Positions 1 through 6,203 of a stretch of DNA of 64,000 nt are shown here, one piece after another. The notes beneath the pieces were generated by a model. The model did no database searches. It had not been told where the DNA came from and saw only the letters and a list, made by a program, of their open reading frames with translations. The translations under genes and the position numbers were made by a program. The DNA is taken from positions 1-64,000 of the forward strand of contig CALYAC010000013.1 in assembly GCA_944393405.1 (NCBI GenBank). The letters run 5' to 3'. Numbering within the stretch: the first letter of the stretch is position 1; each line of letters begins with the position of its first letter. Source of the stretch: an uncultured Clostridia bacterium. GTDB taxonomy: Bacteria > Bacillota_A > Clostridia > TANB77 > CAG-508.

Positions 1-159
1 TTTTACTGAAAATTTATTAGAAATATCAATAGTTTTTGAGGATTTCTTCCCCAACTTTTCCCCAATTCTACATAAAATCACTATTTTTAAGCATTATTGT
101 AAACTGGTTGAAGAACATAAAAAATCGCTACAACTTAGATAGCTGTAACGATATAAGCT
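1..159. other. Left-edge non-coding stretch
   Basis: No convincing gene is seen. A plus-strand frame is open from base 2 to a stop at 140-142 (46 codons) and could be the tail of a gene starting left of the window, but its translation resembles nothing I recognise. An imperfect stem lies at 126-150 (CGCTACAACT, five-base loop, AGCTGTAACG; 8 of 10 pairs), directly beside the tRNA fragment. If the fragment is an attachment-site scar, this side should be the original chromosomal flank. Confidence 0.3.
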
Positions 160-204
160 TGGTTGCGGGGGTAAGACTCGAACTTACGACCTTCGGGTTA
201 TGAG
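160..204 (-). pseudogene. 3' half of an initiator tRNA-fMet gene (truncated)
   Basis: Read on the minus strand, the segment starts in an anticodon loop with CAT (CTCATAACCC). It continues through a variable loop, an intact T arm (GTAAG-TTCGAGT-CTTAC) and an acceptor 3' strand ending CCCCGCAACCA with an encoded CCA. The CCC on the 3' side of the anticodon stem and the CCCCGCAACCA end are typical of initiator tRNA. The 5' half is absent: bases above 204 (AT-rich) cannot form the anticodon, D or acceptor stems. A break inside the anticodon loop is the classic crossover position of tyrosine integrases that use tRNA 3' ends, so this is read as an attR-like scar. No integrase is visible in the window. 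Confidence 0.8.
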
Positions 205-407
205 TTTTATATAATTTCTTCATAATTTAATTTTATGTTCCTAAACATTTACAATACATTTTCCAGTTCGTCACATTTTTTTCTTAATTAGCACTATTCT
301 ATTAGAACATTCTAATAATTATAATGACTCAATCACAAACGATTTTGTATTATTTTCAATTGATGTCAATTTCTTTCTTTATTCAATTTTTTTCATTAGC
401 TTGTCTA
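205..407. other. AT-rich spacer with an 18-bp palindrome
   Basis: No gene is seen between the tRNA fragment and the MazG-like gene. The only structured element is the palindrome TATTAGAA-CA-TTCTAATA at 300-317. It lies about 90 bp beyond the 3' end of the MazG-like gene, so it is not in an obvious promoter. By shape it could be an operator or a weak terminator. Confidence 0.35.
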
Positions 408-716
408 TTATTCTGACTCTTCTAAATAAATCTTTTTCTCAAATGCTCCTCTTTCTTCTTGTTTATTTATTCTTATCCTTTCAAATTCGTTGATTGAAAC
501 ATTCATAGAATTTAATATCCCATAAATAACTTCAACTATATCTGCTAATTCTTCAATATTGTTATCGTCTAAATACTCCTTTACTTCTTCTTGTAACTTC
601 TTATTTAGTTCTTTTCTATATTCATTATCGTCTAATATTCTGTATTTTGCTATTCTTCCATCCGCTTCAATAATATCTGTTATTTTATCTCTAACAAGTT
701 TATTATATATTTTCAT
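408..716 (-). CDS. MazG-like nucleoside triphosphate pyrophosphohydrolase
   Basis: This 102-residue protein opens with YNKLVRDKI, the signature start of the small all-alpha MazG-like / phosphoribosyl-ATP-pyrophosphohydrolase-like family. It continues with an E-rich helix (LQEEVKEYL, about residues 41-49) and ELADIVEVI (about 56-64), which supply the EExxE and ExxD metal ligands of that fold. The family hydrolyses (d)NTPs to monophosphates and pyrophosphate, usually to clean up non-canonical nucleotides. The length is normal. The ATG at 716 follows AAGGAG with good spacing. It sits in the accessory region near other nucleotide-handling enzymes. The exact substrate cannot be read from sequence. 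Confidence 0.8.
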   Translation of the reverse strand: MKIYNKLVRDKITDIIEADGRIAKYRILDDNEYRKELNKKLQEEVKEYLDDNNIEELADIVEVIYGILNSMNVSINEFERIRINKQEERGAFEKKIYLEESE

Positions 717-920
717 TATTTTTCTCCTTAATATTTCTTTTTAGTATTAAAAATTTATCATTTTATATAATACTTCATCTACCATTTTTATTAAACTTTA
801 TTTATTATAAGCTTATCACAAAATATTGATTTTCTCAACAAAATCTATTTTTTCTATAAAAATTAAATTTTTTATTTTGCTAATACTTTTCTTTTTTATT
901 TTAGCTATACAATAGAAAAA

Positions 921-940
921 ACTACCTTATCAAAGGTAGT
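921..940 (-). terminator. Terminator overlapping the end of the 930-1187 gene
   Basis: The stem ACTACCTT-ATCA-AAGGTAGT is followed on the minus strand by TTTTTCTATTG. The gene's stop codon (930-932) lies in the four-base loop, and the upstream arm encodes its last residues, so coding and termination signals overlap. Confidence 0.75.
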
Positions 941-1187
941 CATCTGGTTTCTCACACTCAAGGATAGTTATCTCCCATAAGTGCTCTGAGGCACTAAGGT
1001 TGTTTGGAATAATTCTTCTTCTATCAAACAGTCTCTCAATATCAACCTCACCATCTTTTGATTTTACGGTAATAGTGCCATATAATCTCTCATATGGTAG
1101 GGTTGTATCTTGCCCTGGTAATAAAATTCGCTTTCTTCCATAATACAAAATTTCAACCTCGTTTTTCGTTTTGTTAATAATCTTCAT
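930..1187 (-). CDS. Small uncharacterised protein (85 aa)
   Basis: I do not recognise this protein. It is a soluble, beta-rich sequence beginning MKIINKTKNEVEILYYG and rich in Ile, Glu and Arg, with no membrane segment or known motif. An upstream in-frame ATG at 1220 would add 11 residues, but it lies only a few bases from the -10 box of a good promoter. The ATG at 1187 has GCGAGGT about 9 bases upstream, so the shorter form is preferred. It is a single-gene transcript with its own promoter and a terminator that overlaps the stop. Real expression is likely; function is unknown. Confidence 0.6.
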   Translation of the reverse strand: MKIINKTKNEVEILYYGRKRILLPGQDTTLPYERLYGTITVKSKDGEVDIERLFDRRRIIPNNLSASEHLWEITILECEKPDDYL

Positions 1188-1223
1188 GTCTATATTACCT
1201 CGCTTTCTAACAAAACCCATAAT

Positions 1224-1252
1224 ATTATACCATATTTTGATTATATATACAA
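1224..1252 (-). promoter_or_regulatory. SigA-type promoter for the 930-1187 gene
   Basis: The minus strand carries TTGTAT (1247-1252), 17 bases, then a perfect TATAAT (1224-1229). The predicted transcription start falls near the ATG at 1220, which supports the internal start at 1187. Confidence 0.7.
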
Positions 1253-1267
1253 ATTTATAACCCCATA

Positions 1268-1444
1268 TTAATCATTTAAATATGAATCTAATATTTTTGA
1301 AATTTTCATCAATTTATCATTTAGACTCTCTCCAGCAACTCTATCAGATAATATTTTCTCACATTCAACAGCTAATCTTCTTTGGCTCTCATTACCATCT
1401 CTTAACTTTCTAATTTTATCATAAATGTTATTACTATCGTCCAT
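1268..1444 (-). CDS. Small uncharacterised protein coupled to the 637-aa gene
   Basis: A 58-residue helical, charged protein (from MDDSNNIYDK) with no recognised domain. Its likely ATG at 1444 overlaps the last codons of the upstream 637-residue gene, which stops at 1434, so translation is probably coupled. Longer starts up to 1468 lie inside the upstream gene and have no better ribosome binding site. It probably works with, or is regulated with, the large neighbour. It could be missed or called differently by other annotators. Confidence 0.5.
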   Translation of the reverse strand: MDDSNNIYDKIRKLRDGNESQRRLAVECEKILSDRVAGESLNDKLMKISKILDSYLND

Positions 1445-3347
1445 CAATATCATCCCCATCTTTACCATTTTTAGCTTTTCTATGCATCATCTCTATGTAT
1501 TCTTTTAATTCTTTCTTCAACCTTAATATATTTTCATCAGGATATTCTACTTCTTCCTTGTTTGTATATTTATCAAATTTTCTTTTGAAAAACTCATTAC
1601 TATACTCAGAAAAATATTTTTTACGATTTCTATTTAATTTATTTAAGAAAAGTTTTTTACCTTCAAATGGATTACCTTTTATTTCTTCCATTTTTTCCAT
1701 TTTTTCCTTCCTATATATTTCTACTAGAGAATCTAACTTTTCTTTATCTTCTCTCATATGTTCTAAAACTAACAATCTATTTAAAGTCTTTTCTTTCCTA
1801 TAATAGTCATCTTTATATATTTTTGCATATGCTATACATTTCAAAAACTCACTAGGTGAACTTAGTCCTTTAGCATAATTAAGTAAAATCTCATCATATT
1901 CATCTCCATTTTGTAATGCATCAACAGCATACTTTCTTAATGCTACATAAACTCTATTATTTTCTCCTTTTGCCCTTCCTGCCATCAATGCATTTATAGT
2001 ACTTATTGTATCTTCGGTAATTCTAATTTCTATATTATCCAGTCCTTCATCAGATCTTAATAATGCATATTTATACCTCTTCATATCTCTAATAGCAATT
2101 ACTATTGGCTCTTTTAGTAGAAAATTTTCGAGAATACCTACATTAGGATTTTCTAAAATTCTATTTGTTACAAAAGTATATTTACTAGGTCTAGTATTTC
2201 TCTTATCTTCTTCATTTTTCTCTTTATTCCTAACACCTTCTCCTCCTGATCCATCATTTCTGTCATCAGATGCATTAACACTTTTATTTCTTGAAATAAT
2301 CCTAGCTCTAATATTGTCTAAACTCCTTAATAAAATATTTCGTATTTCATTATCATCTCTCCTATATATTGCAGAAGCACCTAATTTTTCAAATTTTCTT
2401 TTATCATTTTCTACAGGTTCAGATATACCATACTCTTTTACTAAAGTATTTGCTATATAATCTGGCATATGAACTTCTATGTAATATGAAAGATCCGGGT
2501 CATCTATAGCCAACATATTTTGAAAAGGTGGCTCACCATTTTTAACCATTTCATATTCAAAATTTTTATATCTTTCGTCATTTTTAAGAAGTTGAGCAAT
2601 AATTACTATCAATTGGTCTTTAATCCAAAACAGACTTTTTCTTGCATCTTCTTTTTTGTTCAAATCTTCATTTAAACCACTTATATATCTATCTATAATA
2701 TCTTCTCTACTATTTTTTATTTTTTCATATAGTTCTCTTAAAGCAATTTCATCACCTTTGATATCACTAATATCAATACCAAGAGTTTTACATACATTTA
2801 TAATTGCTCCTCTATTTTTAGGCGTTTTTTTAAACTGCTTTATTAATTTCTTCATTTCACATTCTGATATACTAGATATATCAAATTCTATTTCTGATTT
2901 TTCATCTTTTGCACAAGAAGCATTTTTCTCATTTTTCCAATATTCAATTCTCTCTTTTATTTGATCCGTAGAGTGTATTAAGGCATGAGCACATTTATTA
3001 GATATAGCTAAAGATTTTAGTATTGCATAAATATCATTTTCTTCAAGAACATGTTCTACTGCATTATTCATTCTATCAATATCAACTAAATTAACTCTTT
3101 TACCAGTTTGAGAGTCAACTATACTAAGATCTTCTTCTATATTCCTTTTCTCGTTTTTCTTTTGCTTATCGAAACTGCCAACTATTCTTGAAATTTCTGT
3201 TAAATTTCTACTTATTATATCTTGTTCTACATTAGTATATATTTGCTTGCTAATACCTCTTGATATAAATAGATCTGTAATTTCAGAAATTAAAGAATCC
3301 AATTTATCCATATTCTTTTCTAAATATCTCCTCTCTACACTTCTCAT
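1434..3347 (-). CDS. Large uncharacterised charged protein (637 aa)
   Basis: I do not recognise this protein. It is soluble, strongly charged (Lys/Glu/Asp-rich) and predicted mostly helical, without signal peptide or membrane helix. A low-complexity Asp/Gly/Glu/Asn linker around residues 365-395 separates two halves, and the C-terminal 150 residues are Lys/Glu-rich and coiled-coil-like. The ATG at 3347 has no ribosome binding site and lies only 11 bases from the -10 box of a promoter, so the message would be nearly leaderless. The alternative is the ATG at 3311 (residue 13), preceded by GAAAAG. It is followed by an overlapping 58-residue gene and sits in the accessory region beside the tRNA scar. 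Confidence 0.6.
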   Translation of the reverse strand: MRSVERRYLEKNMDKLDSLISEITDLFISRGISKQIYTNVEQDIISRNLTEISRIVGSFDKQKKNEKRNIEEDLSIVDSQTGKRVNLVDIDRMNNAVEHVLEENDIYAILKSLAISNKCAHALIHSTDQIKERIEYWKNEKNASCAKDEKSEIEFDISSISECEMKKLIKQFKKTPKNRGAIINVCKTLGIDISDIKGDEIALRELYEKIKNSREDIIDRYISGLNEDLNKKEDARKSLFWIKDQLIVIIAQLLKNDERYKNFEYEMVKNGEPPFQNMLAIDDPDLSYYIEVHMPDYIANTLVKEYGISEPVENDKRKFEKLGASAIYRRDDNEIRNILLRSLDNIRARIISRNKSVNASDDRNDGSGGEGVRNKEKNEEDKRNTRPSKYTFVTNRILENPNVGILENFLLKEPIVIAIRDMKRYKYALLRSDEGLDNIEIRITEDTISTINALMAGRAKGENNRVYVALRKYAVDALQNGDEYDEILLNYAKGLSSPSEFLKCIAYAKIYKDDYYRKEKTLNRLLVLEHMREDKEKLDSLVEIYRKEKMEKMEEIKGNPFEGKKLFLNKLNRNRKKYFSEYSNEFFKRKFDKYTNKEEVEYPDENILRLKKELKEYIEMMHRKAKNGKDGDDIDGR

Positions 3348-3358
3348 CTATTTTATAT

Positions 3359-3386
3359 AGTATATCATAATATTTTTCTTTTACAA
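3359..3386 (-). promoter_or_regulatory. Promoter for the 637-aa gene
   Basis: On the minus strand TTGTAA (3381-3386) and TATACT (3359-3364) are separated by 16 bases. The start of transcription would fall about 4 bases before the ATG at 3347. Confidence 0.5.
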
Positions 3387-3467
3387 ATAAATAATTTACA
3401 TTTTTCTATTCCCTCTTATTCTTTTTTGATATATAATATATATAGTTTTTTAAAGAAAGGAACTAAT

Positions 3468-3992
3468 ATGTATAATAGAATTTGTATAATAGGAGGCCCT
3501 GGAACAGGAAAAACTTTCTTAGCAGACAAATTATCTAAAATATATAACATTCCTGTTACACATATTGATGGAATACATCACTTACCTAATTGGAAACCAA
3601 GAAACAAAGAAGAAAGAGACAAAATAATACTTTCATTAATAGAAAATGAAAGATGGATTATTGATGGAACATATAAATCTACATTAAAACAAAGATTAGA
3701 AAAAGCAGATTTAATAATATGGCTTGATTATTCAAGTTTTGCTCAAATAAAAGGAATATTAAAAAGATATCTAAAAAACAAAGGAAAAGAAAAAGCTGAA
3801 ATACCAGGTTGTAAAGAAAAAATGGATAAAAAATTCTTTTTCTACACACTAAACTTCAGAAGAAAAAAAAGACATTACATAACAGATAATCTAATAGGTA
3901 TTGATGAATCCAAAATACTAAGATTTACTAAACAGAAAAAACTAAACAAATGGCTATTAACAATAATAAAGGAGAGAAATAATGAAAAATAG
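3468..3992 (+). CDS. P-loop kinase of the FlaR / topology-modulation-protein family
   Basis: A 174-residue nucleoside-kinase-like protein. Walker A is GGPGTGKT (residues 9-16). It is followed by the family's IDGIHHLPNW segment and later WIIDGT and a Leu/Ile-rich WLD segment. The family is annotated as 'topology modulation protein' or adenylate-kinase-like, with substrates mostly undefined. The ATG at 3468 has AAAGAAAGGAAC upstream; an in-frame start at 3426 would lie upstream of this site and is not favoured. A TATAAT at 3432-3437 may be its -10 box. It is the first gene of a five-gene plus-strand operon and overlaps the next gene by 11 bases. Confidence 0.75.
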   Translation: MYNRICIIGGPGTGKTFLADKLSKIYNIPVTHIDGIHHLPNWKPRNKEERDKIILSLIENERWIIDGTYKSTLKQRLEKADLIIWLDYSSFAQIKGILKRYLKNKGKEKAEIPGCKEKMDKKFFFYTLNFRRKKRHYITDNLIGIDESKILRFTKQKKLNKWLLTIIKERNNEK

Positions 3993-4488
3993 TGGTAAAA
4001 GAGATATTTTAATCTTTCCTAGTTTTAAAAATATTAATTTAATAGAAGATATCAGACGAAAATATGACCCTCTATATAATTTAGTATCACCACATATTAC
4101 TCTAGCATTTCCATTTTCTGATGAAATGACTAATGAATATCTAATATCTAAATTAACAAATCTATTAAAAATTCTAAAACCATTCGAAGCAAGTTTTAAA
4201 GGAATTTCAATCTCAAAAGATAAGTATATATATTTAAATCAAATTGAAGGAAAAGAAATAGTAACAAAATTACACGACTTAATATATCAAAATATTCTAC
4301 CAACACATTTACATTCTGAAATAGAATATATCCCACATATTACACTTGGAAAATTAAATAAAAATCATCCAATATTTGAAGAAGAATTTACATATGAATT
4401 TAATACAATAATAGATAAAATAAGTATTGAACAAATAGGAAAACATGCAGAATCAATAATTATTAAAGAAATAGAATTAAAGGAGTAA
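3982..4488 (+). CDS. 2H phosphoesterase (2'-5' RNA ligase-like)
   Basis: A 168-residue protein with the two His-x-Thr motifs that define the 2H superfamily: PHITL at residues 37-41 and PHITLG at 118-123, each followed by a hydrophobic strand. 2H enzymes cleave or form 2',5' or cyclic phosphodiester bonds in RNA or nucleotides, for example ADP-ribose 1'',2''-cyclic phosphate. The substrate here is unknown. The gene starts inside the end of the kinase gene behind GGAGAG and ends 3 bases before the methyltransferase ATG, so co-translation is likely. Confidence 0.8.
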   Translation: MKNSGKRDILIFPSFKNINLIEDIRRKYDPLYNLVSPHITLAFPFSDEMTNEYLISKLTNLLKILKPFEASFKGISISKDKYIYLNQIEGKEIVTKLHDLIYQNILPTHLHSEIEYIPHITLGKLNKNHPIFEEEFTYEFNTIIDKISIEQIGKHAESIIIKEIELKE

Positions 4489-4491
4489 TAT

Positions 4492-5256
4492 ATGCAAAAT
4501 AAAGAAAAACTAAGATATGAAGAAATAGGAAACTGGGATTTTTCTGATATTAAATATATAACCAAAAGAAAAGCAAATTGGGATTTATATGAACAAATAA
4601 AGAAATATACTAAAAACAATTCATTAATACTAGATTTAGGAACTGGTGGTGGTGAAAAAGCATTAAAATATTTACCAGATGAAGCAACAATAATTGGAAC
4701 TGACTTTTCTCCTAAAATGATAGAAACAGCAAATAAAAATAAAGAAAAATATCCAAATAAAAAAATTAAATTTTGTACAATGGATAACCATAATCTATCA
4801 TTTCCAAATAATCTATTTGACATAGTAGTTGCAAGACATACTTCAATAGATGCAAAGCAAATATATAATGTACTAAATAAAAACGGTATTCTTTTTGTGG
4901 AAGGAGTTGATAAAAAAGATTGTTTAAATCTAAAAGAAACTTTTAAAAGAGGTCAAGCATATAATGATAAAATATCAATTAGTAAAATAGACTATGAGAA
5001 TATAAAAAAAGCAGGCTTTAAAGAAGTAGATTTTACTGAAATTATTGAATATGAATACTATAAAACTAAAGAAGATTTAATAGCACTTTTATTAAAAACA
5101 CCAATCTTAGATGACTTTTCAGAATTACACAATAATAGTAATACTCATTTAAATGAAATTGACGAAAAACTACTAGACATATATATAAATAAAAATACAA
5201 CTAAAGACGGAATTAAGTTAGAAAGAGTTCTTTACGGAATAATTGCAAAAAAATAA
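4492..5256 (+). CDS. SAM-dependent methyltransferase (class I)
   Basis: 254 residues. Motif I is ILDLGTGGGE (about residues 46-55), followed by IIGTDFSPKMIETA, whose acidic residue would bind the SAM ribose, and then by DIVVARH in the motif IV area. This is the Rossmann-type Methyltransf_11/25 fold. The substrate cannot be told: small molecule, nucleotide and RNA are all possible. AAAGGAG precedes the ATG. It is the third gene of the operon, 3 bases after the 2H gene and 37 bases before the Nudix gene. Confidence 0.8.
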   Translation: MQNKEKLRYEEIGNWDFSDIKYITKRKANWDLYEQIKKYTKNNSLILDLGTGGGEKALKYLPDEATIIGTDFSPKMIETANKNKEKYPNKKIKFCTMDNHNLSFPNNLFDIVVARHTSIDAKQIYNVLNKNGILFVEGVDKKDCLNLKETFKRGQAYNDKISISKIDYENIKKAGFKEVDFTEIIEYEYYKTKEDLIALLLKTPILDDFSELHNNSNTHLNEIDEKLLDIYINKNTTKDGIKLERVLYGIIAKK

Positions 5257-5293
5257 AAGTAGTAAAAAATAAAATAAATATAGGAGTAATTAA

Positions 5294-5806
5294 ATGGAAA
5301 AAAGAGATTTATATGATGTAAACAGAGTTCTAACAGGAGAAACAATATATAAAGGAGACAAAATCCCAGAGAATAAATACATAGTTGTTGTAATAAGCTT
5401 TATGGAAAATTCAAAAGGAGAATTCTTAATTCAAAAAAGAACTAAAGCTAAGAAAGGATTATATGGTTCAACAGGTGGTCATCCCAAATCAGGTGAAACT
5501 AGCTTACAAGGAATTACAACAGAAATAAAAGAAGAAATAGGCTTAGATGTAAAACCATCTGAATTAAAATTAGTATTTTCAGATAAACAAGAAGAAAAAC
5601 AAGTATTTTACGATATATACTATTTAAAGAAAGATTTTAATATATCAGATTTAACTCTTCAAAAAGAAGAAGTTGAATCAGTTGCATGGCTAAGCAAAGA
5701 TAAGATTCTTTCTATGATGAATGATGACTTATTTTTACCAAGTCATGTAATGTGTTTTAATAAATTACTTAATATTTTAAATAAAGAAGGAGAAAAAGTT
5801 GGATAA
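5294..5806 (+). CDS. Nudix hydrolase (IPP-isomerase-like subfamily)
   Basis: 170 residues with a Nudix box at about 62-84: G-HPKSG-E-TSLQGIT-T-E-IK-EE-IGL. The usual Arg before the first Glu is Thr, but all metal-binding Glu residues are kept. FLIQKRT ahead of the box and VESVAWL after it match the IPP-isomerase-like Nudix subfamily, which hydrolyses nucleoside or isoprenoid diphosphates. It is paralogous to the Nudix gene at 8658-9158. The next gene starts inside its 3' end. Its substrate may connect to the pyrophosphatase-like gene that follows. Confidence 0.8.
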   Translation: MEKRDLYDVNRVLTGETIYKGDKIPENKYIVVVISFMENSKGEFLIQKRTKAKKGLYGSTGGHPKSGETSLQGITTEIKEEIGLDVKPSELKLVFSDKQEEKQVFYDIYYLKKDFNISDLTLQKEEVESVAWLSKDKILSMMNDDLFLPSHVMCFNKLLNILNKEGEKVG

Positions 5807-6143
5807 AATAGAAAATAAAAATTATATCGGAAAAATAATAAATGTAAAAATAGATAGACCTCTTGGTTCTACTCATCCTAAACATGGATTTATATATCCT
5901 GTAAACTATGGATATATTCCAAATACTATAAGTGGAGATAATGAAGAATTAGATTGCTATGTACTTGGTGTATTTGAACCTTTAAAAGAATTTACAGGAA
6001 AATGTATAGCAATAATTCATAGAATAAATGACAATGATGATAAATTAATTATTGTACCTGAAAATAGAAATTTCACAGATGATGAAATTAATGTTTTAAC
6101 AGAATTTCAAGAACAATTTTTTAAACACATAATAATTAGATAA
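5799..6143 (+). CDS. Inorganic pyrophosphatase family protein, short form
   Basis: 114 residues. The core YPVNYGYIPNT and the acidic GDNEELD segment (D47 and D52, spaced as in the DGDPLD site of family I pyrophosphatases) are present, as is DDKLIIVP, which would carry the third metal Asp. It is about 60 residues shorter than typical family I enzymes. It starts with TTG at 5799, placed ideally behind AAGGAG (5786-5791), and overlaps the Nudix gene by 8 bases. It may hydrolyse pyrophosphate released by the operon's other enzymes or act on a related substrate. Last gene before a terminator. Confidence 0.75.
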   Translation: MDKIENKNYIGKIINVKIDRPLGSTHPKHGFIYPVNYGYIPNTISGDNEELDCYVLGVFEPLKEFTGKCIAIIHRINDNDDKLIIVPENRNFTDDEINVLTEFQEQFFKHIIIR

Positions 6144-6146
6144 ACT

Positions 6147-6187
6147 AAAAGAATACCTTTTATTTATATATCTAAAGGTATTCTTTT
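6147..6187. terminator. Bidirectional terminator
   Basis: A 14-bp perfect stem (AAAAGAATACCTTT, 13-base loop, AAAGGTATTCTTTT) with T-rich tails on both strands. It ends the plus-strand operon and also the convergent minus-strand 6204-8024 gene. Confidence 0.85.
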
Positions 6188-6203
6188 TATTAGTATATTA
6201 CAT

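Noticed and set aside
2..142. Open plus-strand frame from the left edge, considered as an integrase C-terminus
   Set aside because: The 46-codon translation has no integrase motif and the scar's orientation places the element on the other side.
300..317. LexA (DinR) box
   Set aside because: The Bacillota consensus needs GAAC-N4-GTTC; this palindrome has AGAA-CA-TTCT.
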